A DNA stretch of 64,000 nucleotides. Source: Sulfuritalea sp. GTDB taxonomy: Bacteria; Pseudomonadota; Gammaproteobacteria; Burkholderiales; Rhodocyclaceae. The position numbers were made by a program, and so were the translations under genes. Below, piece after piece: positions 49,207 through 58,184 of this stretch (its first letter is position 1; each line of letters starts with the position of its first letter). The notes under the pieces are model-generated. The model was given only the letters and a program-made list of their open reading frames with translations, was not told the origin of the DNA and ran no database searches. The stretch lies in the NCBI GenBank assembly GCA_030247575.1, contig JAOTRV010000007.1, positions 1 through 64,000 on the forward strand, read 5' to 3'.

Positions 49207-50649
49207 ATGCATCGCTTCCTGATTTCCGCCGCGCACAAATCCTCGGGCAAGACCACGATCAGCATCGGCCTCGCCGCGGCGCTGAGTTCCGGCAAGTACG
49301 GCCAGCCCAGGCGCACGGTGCAGCCCTTCAAGAAGGGCCCGGACTACATCGATCCGCTGTGGCTCTCGGTCGCCGCCGGCCGGCCCTGCTACAACCTGGA
49401 TTTCTTCCTTTCGCCCGATGCCGAACTGCAGGCCGAGTTCGCCCGCCACGGCCATGACGCCGAGGTCTGCCTGGTCGAAGGCAACAAGGGACTCTACGAC
49501 GGCTTGGACCTCCACGGCTCGAACAGCAATGCCGCGCTGGCCCGCCTGCTCGACCTGCCGGTGATCCTGGTGCTCGACGCACGCGGCATGACGCGCGGCA
49601 TCGCGCCGCTGATCCTCGGCCATCAGGCCTTCGACCCCAACATCCGCATCGCCGGCGTGATCCTCAACCGCCTCGGCGGCCGCCGCCACGACGCCAAGCT
49701 GCGCGCGGTGATCGAGCACTACACCGACGTCCCGGTGATCGGCGCCGTGCAGGAAGATGCCGAGCTGGCGCTGGTCGAGCGCCATCTGGGCCTGATGCCC
49801 GCGAATGAAACCGCCGAAGCCGGGCGGCACATCGCCGCCATCGGCGAGCGCATCGCCGCGCAGGTCGACCTCGATCGCCTGCTGGCGATCAGTCATACCG
49901 ATGTGCCCCTCGCGCCGCCGCCCCCGCAGTGGCGCAGCGTGGAGGCGCCGGTGCGCATCGCCGTCGCCCGCGACGCCGCCTTCGGCTTCTACTACGCCGA
50001 CGACCTCGACGCGCTGGCCGCCGCCGGCGCCCAGACCGTGTTCTTCGATACCCTGCACGATGCGAAGCTGCCGCCCTGCGACGGCCTGCTGATCGGCGGC
50101 GGCTTTCCCGAGTGCTTTCTCGGCGAACTGGAAGCCAATGCCCCGTTGCGCGCCGACATTCGGCGCGCCATCGAAGCCGGACTGCCGACCTATGCCGAAT
50201 GCGGCGGCCTCATGTATCTGGCCCGCAGCATCGAATGGAAGGGCAAGTCAGCGGAAATGGTCGGCGTGATTCCCGGCGACATCCGCATGCACGCCAAGCC
50301 CGTCGGCCGCGGCTACGTAATCCTCGAACCCAACGCGAACCACCCATGGCGCGCGGCCGGGGCAGGCGCCGGCGCCGCCCCTGCCGCTGAATCTCCCGAA
50401 CTGCACGCCCACGAATTCCACTACTCGAGCCTGCACGGCCTGCCTGCCGACACCCGCTATGCCTATGCGGTGCGGCGCGGCCACGGCATCGACGGCGAGC
50501 ACGACGGCGTCGTGCTGCACCGGCTGCTCGCCTCCTACACCCACCTGCGCGCGACCAGCCGCTGCGACTGGCCGGCGAAATTCGTCCAGCACGTCCGTGC
50601 CTGTTCGACCGCCGACAACAACAAGGAAATCGTCCCATGTTCACCCTGA
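49207..50649 (+). CDS. dsrN: DsrN, siroheme amidase (cobyrinate a,c-diamide synthase-like)
   Basis: 480 residues. N-terminal ATPase KSSGKTTISIGLAAALS (P-loop) and KKGPDYIDPLW, C-terminal class-I glutamine amidotransferase part with the catalytic Cys in TYAECGGLMYLARS and a late AHEFHYSSLHG. CbiA/CobB homologue; in dsr operons it amidates siroheme to the form used by DsrAB. Confidence 0.95.
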   Translation: MHRFLISAAHKSSGKTTISIGLAAALSSGKYGQPRRTVQPFKKGPDYIDPLWLSVAAGRPCYNLDFFLSPDAELQAEFARHGHDAEVCLVEGNKGLYDGLDLHGSNSNAALARLLDLPVILVLDARGMTRGIAPLILGHQAFDPNIRIAGVILNRLGGRRHDAKLRAVIEHYTDVPVIGAVQEDAELALVERHLGLMPANETAEAGRHIAAIGERIAAQVDLDRLLAISHTDVPLAPPPPQWRSVEAPVRIAVARDAAFGFYYADDLDALAAAGAQTVFFDTLHDAKLPPCDGLLIGGGFPECFLGELEANAPLRADIRRAIEAGLPTYAECGGLMYLARSIEWKGKSAEMVGVIPGDIRMHAKPVGRGYVILEPNANHPWRAAGAGAGAAPAAESPELHAHEFHYSSLHGLPADTRYAYAVRRGHGIDGEHDGVVLHRLLASYTHLRATSRCDWPAKFVQHVRACSTADNNKEIVPCSP

Positions 50650-50975
50650 CCCCGACCGCCGCCGAGCAGATCGTCCGCGCTGCCGCCGAACAACCCGATC
50701 GCCAGCGCATGTTGCGCGTGGCCGCCAAGCACGACGAGGACGACGGCGAACTGGTCTATGGCATGGGCTTCGACGAGGAACGCGAAGACGACCTGACGCT
50801 CGACGCCCACGGCGTCACGATCCTGATCTCGCCTCTCAGCCAGCCCCTGCTGGAGAACACCACGCTGGATTTCAGCGAAGTGCAGCCCGGAGAATTCCAG
50901 TTCATCTTCCGCGGCGGCTGCACCGCGCCGGCGTCAAAACAAGGCTGTGGAGGCTGCGGCGGCGGTTGTTCCTGA
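50637..50975 (+). CDS. dsrR: DsrR, IscA-like protein
   Basis: 112 residues overlapping the end of dsrN by 13 bases. MFTLTPTAAEQIVRAAAEQP, YGMGFDEEREDD and FIFRGGCTAP resemble the A-type carrier fold; the C-terminus KQGCGGCGGGCS is unusually Cys/Gly-rich. In Allochromatium DsrR is needed for sulfur-globule oxidation and affects DsrEFH levels. The CGGCGGGC tail could bind metal; homologues should be compared. Confidence 0.88.
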   Translation: MFTLTPTAAEQIVRAAAEQPDRQRMLRVAAKHDEDDGELVYGMGFDEEREDDLTLDAHGVTILISPLSQPLLENTTLDFSEVQPGEFQFIFRGGCTAPASKQGCGGCGGGCS

Positions 50976-51125
50976 TGGGCACGAGCAATACCGGCATGAA
51001 CGACACCCCCTCCCGCCCGCGGCGCGTGCGGTGCGAAACCCCTCCTCGCCCCCCTCCTGGGGGAGGTGACCAATTTGCTCGCTTTGCTCGGATATATTGA
51101 GGGCCATCGGGTATATTTCGCGTCC

Positions 51126-51893
51126 ATGAAAACAACACCTGCTCAACCCGGCTGGGTCTATCTCGTCGGCGCCGGTCCCGGCGACCCGGAATTGCTGACC
51201 CTCAAGGCCGCACGCCTGATCGGCGAAGCCGATGTGCTGGTCTACGACAACCTCGTGTCGCAACCCGTGCTCGACCTCGCGCGACCCGACGCCGAACGCA
51301 TCTATGCCGGCAAGGAACGCGGCCACCATTCGCTGCCCCAGGAGCAGATCAACGAGCTGCTGGTGCGCCTGGCGAAAACCGGCAAACGCGTGGTGCGCCT
51401 CAAGGGCGGCGACCCCTACATTTTCGGCCGCGGCGGCGAGGAAGTCGAAACCCTCCACGCCGACGGCATCAACTTCGAAGTCGTGCCCGGCATCACGGCG
51501 GCCGCCGGCGTCGCCTCGTATGCCGGCATCCCGCTGACGCACCGCAACCACGCCCAGGCCTGCGTATTCGTCACCGGCTATCTCAAGGACGGCAGCATGA
51601 ACCTCGACTGGCCCGGCCTCGCCCGGCGACGCCAGACCGTGGTCATCTACATGGGCCTGTCCGGCCTGCCGCATCTGTGCGCCAAGCTCATGGAACACGG
51701 CCTGCCGCCCGACTGGCCGGCCGCCATCGTGCAGCATGGCACCCAGCCCAGCCAGCGCACCGTCACCGGCACGCTGAGCACCCTGCCGGCCCTGGCCGAG
51801 ACGACCCGGCTGCGCGCGCCGACGCTGATCATCGTCGGCGAAGTGGTGACGCTGCGCGACAAGCTGCGCTGGTTCGAAGAAGACGACGACTGA
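51126..51893 (+). CDS. cobA: Uroporphyrinogen-III C-methyltransferase
   Basis: 255 residues. SAM-dependent motifs [20 protein letters not shown] and [37 protein letters not shown], and [13 protein letters not shown] are diagnostic. It makes precorrin-2, the siroheme precursor, fitting the siroheme demand of DsrAB. The 150-bp gap after dsrR contains a GC palindrome (CCCCTCCTGGGGGAGG near 51050) and no gene. Confidence 0.93.
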   Translation: MKTTPAQPGWVYLVGAGPGDPELLTLKAARLIGEADVLVYDNLVSQPVLDLARPDAERIYAGKERGHHSLPQEQINELLVRLAKTGKRVVRLKGGDPYIFGRGGEEVETLHADGINFEVVPGITAAAGVASYAGIPLTHRNHAQACVFVTGYLKDGSMNLDWPGLARRRQTVVIYMGLSGLPHLCAKLMEHGLPPDWPAAIVQHGTQPSQRTVTGTLSTLPALAETTRLRAPTLIIVGEVVTLRDKLRWFEEDDD

Positions 51894-51927
51894 ATAGCCC
51901 CCGGCAAGCGCTGCCCGGCTGTCGCCG

Positions 51928-51950
51928 GGAGTAGACGCCGGCGGTACGGC
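51928..51950 (+). repeat. 23-bp dispersed element, intergenic copy
   Basis: GGAGTAGACGCCGGCGGTAC then GGC, 35 bases after the methyltransferase stop and 7 bases before the operon terminator, an arrangement like that of the copy at 9386. Confidence 0.7.
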
Positions 51951-51956
51951 GCGGGT

Positions 51957-51984
51957 CCGCCGCAACTGCGGCGGCTACTGTTTT
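51957..51984 (+). terminator. Probable terminator of the dsr-cobA transcript
   Basis: Arms CCGCCGC (51957-51963) and GCGGCGG (51968-51974) with an AACT loop, followed by CTACTGTTTT. The rest of the 333-bp gap 51894-52226 holds the 23-bp element, GC-rich partial repeats around 52150-52190, and no convincing gene. Confidence 0.65.
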
Positions 51985-52226
51985 CGCGTCTCCGCACCCC
52001 TTGCAGCCCGGATGCATGACCAGCCTCGCCACCGGATTCTCGGCCCGATTGAAAATGAAGGTCTGGGCATGTCCCGGCCGGCAACCTGACGAATCCCGCA
52101 ACTCGGCGTTTTTCGCACATGCCTGTCACATTAATGGCCTAAACTGCCGGCTGGCAGTTGCGGCACTTTTTTCCGGCTGCCGGCACCTCTCACACTACCT
52201 CAAATCCGTTGCACTCCTTGAACACC

Positions 52227-54188
52227 ATGGCTGCGCAGACTCACTCATCGAAGAAGAAAATGCGGACCAAAGCCGCCGTAAAAATGGCGGCCCGCGCCCC
52301 GGATGGGGCTGTGGACCAACCGCTTGCGGACACCTGGGATCAGACCGCCTGCGAAGCGATCATCGAGCAGTTGTGGACCTTGCGCGGCAAACTGCTGGCC
52401 TACGAGCGCAGCCTGGCACCCCAACTGGAGAACCTCGACCCTGGCTACCGGACGAGTGCCCGCAATTTCGCCCACTACCTGCGCTTGCGCCAGAGCGACC
52501 GCCGCCCGCTGCAGGAATCCCTGGCCCGTGTCGGCCTGTCCTCGCTCGGGCGCTCCGAATCCGACGTTCTGGCCAACCTCGACAAGGTGCTCGGCATCCT
52601 GCACCGGATGACCGGAAAGCCCTGGCAACCCCAGGTGGATGACGAGCCGGTAGGCATGGGGAGCAGCCGCAAACTGCTCGAACGACACACCGACGAACTG
52701 CTGGGGGCGCCGCCGGCGGAACGAGCCGTGCGCATCATGGTCACCCTGTCGACCGAAGCGGCCGCAGACTATGGCCTGATCAGGCAACTGGTGCAGTCCG
52801 GGATGGACATCGCCCGCATCAATTGCGCCCACGACGGGCCGGACGAGTGGCGGGCCATGGCCGCCAACGTGCGCCGCGCGGCGAAGGCGGAACGGCGCCC
52901 GGTGCGCATCCTCATGGATGTCGGCGGACCGAAGCTGCGCACCGGCGCCCTTCCCGCGGGCGCACCCGTGCTCAAGCTGCGGCCCCTGCGCGACGCATTC
53001 GGCCGGGTCGTGACGCCCTGTTTCGTTGGCTTGCGCGCCAGTGGCGCAAGCCTGCCGATAAGCGGCGCGTCGGCCCATGTCGGCGTCGACGCGGCATGGC
53101 TCGAACAGCTGGAACTGGGCGATCACCTCGACCTGACCGACGCCCGCGGCGCCAGGCGCAGCCTTCGGGTGGTGCAGCGGGAAGACGGCGGCGTCCTCGC
53201 CGAATGTGCGCGGACCGCCTACCTGGTCTCCGATACCCGTCTCAAGCGGCGGCGCAAGGGCGCCCGCCCGCGAACCAGCAGCGTGTCCGATCTGCCCAGC
53301 CCGGAAGGAACATTGCAGCTGATGCGCGGCGGAATCCTGCGCCTGACGCGCGACGTCAATCACGCGCCGGTCTTCAAATCGAAGAAAAGGCAGCAGCACC
53401 CTGTTCCTGCCGTGGCGTGCACCTTGCCCGAGATATTCAAGGACGTCTGCGTCGGCGAACGCATCTGGTTCGACGATGGCCGCATCGGCGGCGTGATCCG
53501 GCGCATCGAAAAGAACTGGCTCGAGGTGGAAATCACCCACGCCCGGGACAGCGGCGAAAAGCTCGCCAGCGACAAGGGCATCAACCTGCCGGACAGCCAG
53601 CTCAAGCTGCCGGCCCTGACCGCCAAGGACATCGAGGATCTGGCCGTCGTAGCCGAGGAGGCCGACCTGGTGGGGCTGTCCTTCGTGCAGCGCGCCAGCG
53701 ATATCGCCGCCTTGCGGACCGGTCTGCGCCAGCTTGGCAAGCCGGACCTCGGCATCGTGCTCAAGATCGAAACGCGACGGGCCTTCGAGAATCTGCCGGA
53801 GCTGTTTTTCTCGGCGATGGCGAGCAAGGCGGCGGGCATCATGATCGCGCGCGGCGACCTCGCCGTCGAATGCGGATATGAACGCCTCGCCGAGGTCCAG
53901 GAGGAAATCCTCTGGGCTGCGGAAGCCGCGCACATGCCGGTGATCTGGGCCACCCAGGTGCTGGAGACGCTGGCCAAGACGGGCTTGCCCTCACGCGCCG
54001 AAATCACCGACGCCGCCATGGGCGAGCGGGCCGAATGCGTAATGCTCAACAAGGGTCCGCACATCGCCGAGGCCATGCGCACCCTGGACGACATCCTGCG
54101 TCGCATGCAGGCGCACCAGACCAAGAAGCGCTCGCTGCTGCGCGCGCTGCGCGCATGGACCCTGCCGTCGGATATCAAAATCCAGTAG
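52227..54188 (+). CDS. Pyruvate-kinase-like protein with long N-terminal extension
   Basis: 653 residues. A basic N-terminus (KKKMRTKAAVKMAARAPD) and a helical region (to about 170) precede a pyruvate kinase TIM-barrel. Recognisable parts are IMVTLSTEAAADYG, SGMDIARINCAHDG, IVLKIETRRAFENL (catalytic Lys), MIARGDLAVECGYERLAEVQ and PVIWATQVLETLAKTGLPSR. Segments about 310-420 are unlike the usual B domain, and the C-terminal domain of classic PykF is missing. It may be a true kinase or a regulatory relative; an independent pykF would help decide. Preceded by a gap with no strong ribosome site. Confidence 0.82.
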   Translation: MAAQTHSSKKKMRTKAAVKMAARAPDGAVDQPLADTWDQTACEAIIEQLWTLRGKLLAYERSLAPQLENLDPGYRTSARNFAHYLRLRQSDRRPLQESLARVGLSSLGRSESDVLANLDKVLGILHRMTGKPWQPQVDDEPVGMGSSRKLLERHTDELLGAPPAERAVRIMVTLSTEAAADYGLIRQLVQSGMDIARINCAHDGPDEWRAMAANVRRAAKAERRPVRILMDVGGPKLRTGALPAGAPVLKLRPLRDAFGRVVTPCFVGLRASGASLPISGASAHVGVDAAWLEQLELGDHLDLTDARGARRSLRVVQREDGGVLAECARTAYLVSDTRLKRRRKGARPRTSSVSDLPSPEGTLQLMRGGILRLTRDVNHAPVFKSKKRQQHPVPAVACTLPEIFKDVCVGERIWFDDGRIGGVIRRIEKNWLEVEITHARDSGEKLASDKGINLPDSQLKLPALTAKDIEDLAVVAEEADLVGLSFVQRASDIAALRTGLRQLGKPDLGIVLKIETRRAFENLPELFFSAMASKAAGIMIARGDLAVECGYERLAEVQEEILWAAEAAHMPVIWATQVLETLAKTGLPSRAEITDAAMGERAECVMLNKGPHIAEAMRTLDDILRRMQAHQTKKRSLLRALRAWTLPSDIKIQ

Positions 54189-54244
54189 AGGCCGACAACT
54201 GCCGGCGCAGGCTCATGCCAAAACGCGAACTTTCGCCGTTCTGC

Positions 54245-55360
54245 TCAGGCCGCGACAAAATCCGCCGGTGTCTTGAAGCTCTTGCCCAAGGCCTCCGCCA
54301 CGGCGCGATGCGTGATCTGCCCGGCACAGACGTTGAGGCCGGCGGCGAGCCCGGGGTCGTCGCGCAGCGCCTGCCGCCAGCCCTTGCCCGCCAATGCGTG
54401 CAGGTAAGGCAAGGTGGCGTTGCTCAGCGCCAGGGCTGAAGTCAGCGGCACGGCGCCGGGCATGTTGGCGACGCAATAGTGCAGCACGCCTTCCTCGACG
54501 AAAACCGGATCGGCGTGCGTGGTCGGGTGCGAGGTTTCGCAGCAGCCGCCCTGGTCGATGGCGACATCGACGATCACCGCACCGTGCCGCATCTTCTTCA
54601 GCAGGGCGCGATCGATCAGCTTCGGCGCAGGACCTCCGGCCTGCAAAACGGCGCCGATCACCAGGTCGGCACGACATACGGATTCCTCGATGTCGGCCGG
54701 GTCGGCCATCCGTGTGCGAACGTCGCCGCGATACTCGCGGTCCAGCGCATCGAGGCGCTGCCGGATGCAGTCGAGAACCGTCACCTCGGCACCGAGCCCC
54801 GTCGCCATGCTCACCGCATTGGCGCCCACCGTACCGGCGCCGAGCACTGTGACTCGGCCTGGCGCAACGCCGGGAACACCGCCGAGCAGGATGCCGCGCC
54901 CGCCGTGGGTTTTTTCGAGGAAGTGGGCGCCGACCTGCACCGCCATGCGGCCGGCCACGGCCGACATCGGCGCCAGCAGCGGCAGTCGCCCGTCGCGATC
55001 GGTCACCGTTTCGTAGGCGATGGCGACCACGCCGGCGCGTTGCAGGGCTTCGGTCTGGCGCAGGTCCGGCGCCAGGTGCAGATAGGTGAACAGAACCTGA
55101 TCTGCCCGCAGCAGGCCGAACTCGACCGCTTGCGGTTCCTTCACCTTGACCACCAGTTCGGCGGCCCAAGCCTCGGCGCCGCCGGCTACGACGCGCGCGC
55201 CGGCTGCCGCGTAATCGGCATCAGCGAAGCCGATCGCGGCTCCGGCACCCGTTTGCACCAGTAACTCGTGACCGGCGGCGCACAGTTCCTGTACCGAGGC
55301 GGGGACCATGCCGACGCGAAACTCGCCCGATTTGATTTCGGCGGGAACACCGATACGCAC
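54245..55360 (-). CDS. ald: Alanine dehydrogenase
   Basis: 371 residues from GTG 55360, preceded by GGAGACGAAA, exactly the family length; an upstream ATG adds 14 poor residues. [20 protein letters not shown] (start), NAD-binding [20 protein letters not shown] and [20 protein letters not shown] are diagnostic. It interconverts alanine and pyruvate using NAD. Convergent with the pyruvate-kinase-like gene, 56 bases apart. Confidence 0.95.
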   Translation of the reverse strand: MRIGVPAEIKSGEFRVGMVPASVQELCAAGHELLVQTGAGAAIGFADADYAAAGARVVAGGAEAWAAELVVKVKEPQAVEFGLLRADQVLFTYLHLAPDLRQTEALQRAGVVAIAYETVTDRDGRLPLLAPMSAVAGRMAVQVGAHFLEKTHGGRGILLGGVPGVAPGRVTVLGAGTVGANAVSMATGLGAEVTVLDCIRQRLDALDREYRGDVRTRMADPADIEESVCRADLVIGAVLQAGGPAPKLIDRALLKKMRHGAVIVDVAIDQGGCCETSHPTTHADPVFVEEGVLHYCVANMPGAVPLTSALALSNATLPYLHALAGKGWRQALRDDPGLAAGLNVCAGQITHRAVAEALGKSFKTPADFVAA

Positions 55361-55518
55361 TTTCGTCTCCCCGTGGTTCTGCGAAATTGCGCAAGTATGC
55401 ACGAGCCCCCGTCGTTACGGACGCCCGGCCATCCCGTTGCTGGTGAGCATGCGAACCTCCGCTGCCCGTCCATGCCATGCCCGGGGCATGACATGGACGC
55501 AGCCGGCTCGCCAAAGCG

Positions 55519-56349
55519 TCAGGCTTGCGCCGACTTCCGCTGCTCGAAGAGGTGCACGATGGCCTCCGCCACCTGCTCCGAGGCATCGGGGTAGGCGCCT
55601 TCCTCCAGCATATGCAGGGCCTTGGCCTTGTTGCCCTGCTGGGCGACGGCCAGCACTTCGCCGGCGCAGCGATGAAAATGGGCATGGCGCGACCGGACGA
55701 CCGCGAACACCGGGTCCTTGCCGAAGCGCTCGCCGCCGATGCCGCTGATCCAGTGGCCGAGCGTGCATTGATCGTCGCGGGATATGGTTTCGACCTTGAG
55801 GTCCTCCTTGCTGTTGCCCGCGATGTAGGCCTGGAGCCGCCCCTTCCAGCGGACGTGGGAATCGATCGCCTCGGTGCCTTCGGAGGCGATGACGAACATC
55901 CGCGCCAGCAGCATCTTGACGCGCTCCGAGGCCTTCACGTAGTCGCCGCCGTGCAGCAGCTTGAGCGCCACATCCTTCTTGCCGGACTGGGCGGCCTCGA
56001 GAACGTCGCCGGCGCAGCGATGGAAGTGCGCATGATGGGCCTTCATGTCGAAGAAGGTTTCGGAGAAGCCGAACTTTTCGCCGCCCTTGTCGTGGATCCA
56101 CTTGCCCAGCGGACATTGGTCGTCGCGGCAAACCACCTCGACCTTGAGTTCCTCCGTGCTGGTGCCGTTGATGTAGGTTTCGAGGCGGACCTTCCATTTC
56201 ATGTGGGCGTCGACCGCCGTCTTGAAATTCAGGCCGGCCAGTTCGCTGCTCTGGTCTGCCGTTGCCCCGGCCGCTGACGATGCTGCCGGCACCGGTGCGC
56301 TGCTTTCCTCTCCCCGAACGATGCTTTTGAACCAGTCCAACATTCCCAT
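55519..56349 (-). CDS. Tandem CZB (chemoreceptor zinc-binding) domain protein
   Basis: 276 residues with two CZB domains (about 38-150 and 162-268). Each has the ligands: HMKWKVRLETYI, CPLGKWIHDKGGEKFG and AHFHRCA in the first, HVRWKGRLQAYI, CTLGHWISGIGGERFG and AHFHRCA in the second. CZB domains bind zinc through 3 His and 1 Cys and sense oxidants or zinc, usually at the C-terminus of chemoreceptors or GGDEF enzymes. A stand-alone pair is unusual. No chemoreceptor or kinase lies adjacent. Confidence 0.85.
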   Translation of the reverse strand: MGMLDWFKSIVRGEESSAPVPAASSAAGATADQSSELAGLNFKTAVDAHMKWKVRLETYINGTSTEELKVEVVCRDDQCPLGKWIHDKGGEKFGFSETFFDMKAHHAHFHRCAGDVLEAAQSGKKDVALKLLHGGDYVKASERVKMLLARMFVIASEGTEAIDSHVRWKGRLQAYIAGNSKEDLKVETISRDDQCTLGHWISGIGGERFGKDPVFAVVRSRHAHFHRCAGEVLAVAQQGNKAKALHMLEEGAYPDASEQVAEAIVHLFEQRKSAQA

Positions 56350-56462
56350 GCTAGTTCCTCCCTAACGCGTTGGTCGGTATGACAGCCGACAAGTTTTGGT
56401 TTGTGCTGCCACGGGTCAAACAATTGTCCAGGAAAACAATGCGATGCTGCATTTGAAGATCA

Positions 56463-56499
56463 CATATCGAAAGCAATGGTGCTGATGGTCTTCGATATG
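56463..56499. repeat. Inverted repeat CATATCGAA / TTCGATATG
   Basis: Perfect 9-bp arms (56463-56471 and 56491-56499) 19 bases apart, 12 bases past the stop of the ferredoxin reductase gene. It may end that operon's transcript or be the operator of the downstream CZB gene; no T tract follows. Confidence 0.45.
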
Positions 56500-56511
56500 G
56501 CGACGCCACTG

Positions 56512-57369
56512 CTAATACAACACCTCGCTCCAGCGTCCGCTGGAAACCAGTTCCTTGTGCACGGCCGCCCAGTTTCGGGACGACCCGGCCAAAGCGGCCA
56601 TGGCCTGTTCGAGCGCATCGAGCATGATCCCGGTACCGGCGATGAACACCCGCGTGCCCGGCCGCGTGAGCATGTCCCAGACTTCCGCCGCATTCTGTTC
56701 GATCGCCTGCTCCAGCGGCACCGGTGCGTCGAGCGCCGGACGCGGACTGACGGCCTGGAAGGCCTTGAAGGTCGGCTGGTCGAAATAGTTGGCGAGGTCG
56801 CTGTTCTCGTCGTTCATGTAGAGCATTTCCAGCGGGCTCTTCGCGCCGTAGAACAGCCGTACCCGTCCCTTCCAGCCGCCGATCTTTTCATAGATGCGGC
56901 GGATCAGCGTGCGGAAGGGGGCAATGCCGGTGCCCATGCCCAGCATCAGGATGTCGGCGGTCTTGTCGTCGGGAATCACGAACGGATAGCCGACCGGGCC
57001 GGCGAACTGGAGCGTGGCGTCGGGACGCATGTCGCACAGGTAGTTCGAGGCAATGCCCTTGTATTCCTCGCCGTTGAAGTCGTCGATGTAGGAACAGCGT
57101 TTCACGCAGATGGCGAACTCGGTGGCGTCGCTGCGCCGCTCCAGGTCCATGATCGAGTAGAGGCGGGTGTGATGGGCATTGCCGAACTGCCCGGGCGCGA
57201 GCACGCGGATGCAGTTGCCGAGCGCTCCGTCGAAGGACAGATCGGTGGTGCGGAATACCAGGTGGCGGACTTCCTCGCGCGAGGCTGGCGGCGTGATGCG
57301 GCGCGACTCCAGCAGAACGGCGGAATAGCTCCTGGGCGGGGGAGGTGCTGGCGGCTTCGATATCGGCAT
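56512..57369 (-). CDS. Ferredoxin--NADP(+) reductase
   Basis: 285 residues. FAD-binding RLYSIMDLERRSD, NADP-binding LMLGMGTGIAPFRTLIRRIY, LFYGAKSPLEMLYMNDENSD, and the plant-type ending GRWSEVLY with a terminal Tyr. It exchanges electrons between ferredoxin and NADPH. It is 24 bases after the NqrM-like gene at the end of the nifJ-rnfCDGEA cluster, where it could couple Rnf and PFOR ferredoxin to NADPH. Confidence 0.92.
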   Translation of the reverse strand: MPISKPPAPPPPRSYSAVLLESRRITPPASREEVRHLVFRTTDLSFDGALGNCIRVLAPGQFGNAHHTRLYSIMDLERRSDATEFAICVKRCSYIDDFNGEEYKGIASNYLCDMRPDATLQFAGPVGYPFVIPDDKTADILMLGMGTGIAPFRTLIRRIYEKIGGWKGRVRLFYGAKSPLEMLYMNDENSDLANYFDQPTFKAFQAVSPRPALDAPVPLEQAIEQNAAEVWDMLTRPGTRVFIAGTGIMLDALEQAMAALAGSSRNWAAVHKELVSSGRWSEVLY

Positions 57370-57393
57370 GGCGTTGGCTCCGGAAAAAATTGA

Positions 57394-57606
57394 TCAGCGG
57401 CCGGATGCGGCCGGCTTTGCGGGTTCGGTGGCGAAGGAGGTGTCGCTGCAGCCGCTGCCGGCCGTGCAGCAACCGCACTTGCTGTTGTCGCGAAACGGCC
57501 CCAGCTGCGGATTCCTGGCGGCGAAGCCGCGATACAGGCGATCGACGGCAATGCCGCCGAGCAGGACGGCAAAAATGATCGCCATGGTGACGAGATAGGT
57601 AATCAT
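57394..57606 (-). CDS. NqrM-like Cys-rich membrane protein
   Basis: 70 residues; start overlaps the rnfA stop (ATGA). One membrane helix (MITYLVTMAIIFAVLLGGIA) and a Cys group CGCCTAGSGC. NqrM (DUF539) delivers iron to the NqrD/NqrE site in Na+-NQR; RnfA and RnfE are the homologues of NqrE and NqrD. A cognate maturation factor for this Rnf complex is therefore plausible. The family assignment rests on size, topology and context. Confidence 0.6.
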   Translation of the reverse strand: MITYLVTMAIIFAVLLGGIAVDRLYRGFAARNPQLGPFRDNSKCGCCTAGSGCSDTSFATEPAKPAASGR

Positions 57607-58184
57607 CAGCCACCCAGCCCGGCGAAGCCCATGAAGGACAGGGACAGGATGCCCGCCAGCATCAGCGACAGGGCCGTGCCCTGGGCGAGGTCGGGCACAT
57701 TGGAAAGCTGCAGGCGCTCGCGCACGCTGGCCATCAGCACCAGCGCCAGCGTGAATCCGGCGCCGCCGCCGATGCTGAAGGTCACCGACTGCACGAAGTC
57801 GTATTCGCGCGCGGTCTGGAACAGCGCGACGCCGAGCACGGCGCAGTTGGTGGTGATCAGCGGCAGGTAGATGCCGAGCGCGCGAAACAGGCCAGGGCTG
57901 TATTTCTTCAGCACCATCTCGACCAGTTGCACCGCCGAGGCAATGATCACGATGTAGGAAATCAGCCGCAGGAATTCGAGGTGGAAGGCGGTCAGCAGCA
58001 GGTTCAGGCCATAGGCGCAGAGCGAGGCGACCAGCATCACGAAAGTGGTCGCCACGCCCATCGGGAAGGCCGTGTCGAGCTTGCCCGAGACCCCGAGGAA
58101 AGGGCACAGGCCGAGGAACATCGCCAGCACGAAGTTGTTGGCGAGCAGCGCGTTGACGAAAATCTGGAAGGCGGAATCATGCAT
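57606..58184 (-). CDS. rnfA: Rnf complex subunit RnfA
   Basis: 192 residues, six membrane helices. NNFVLAMFLGLCPFLGVSGK and ITTNCAVLGVALFQ, where the Cys are proposed iron ligands shared with RnfE, are diagnostic. It overlaps the end of rnfE by 8 bases. The complex couples reduced ferredoxin oxidation to NAD reduction and ion movement. Confidence 0.97.
   Translation of the reverse strand: MHDSAFQIFVNALLANNFVLAMFLGLCPFLGVSGKLDTAFPMGVATTFVMLVASLCAYGLNLLLTAFHLEFLRLISYIVIIASAVQLVEMVLKKYSPGLFRALGIYLPLITTNCAVLGVALFQTAREYDFVQSVTFSIGGGAGFTLALVLMASVRERLQLSNVPDLAQGTALSLMLAGILSLSFMGFAGLGG

Noticed and set aside
52140-52200. Sigma-54 promoter before the pyruvate-kinase-like gene
   Set aside because: TGGCAG and TTGCGG occur close together but the spacing does not match the -24/-12 arrangement.
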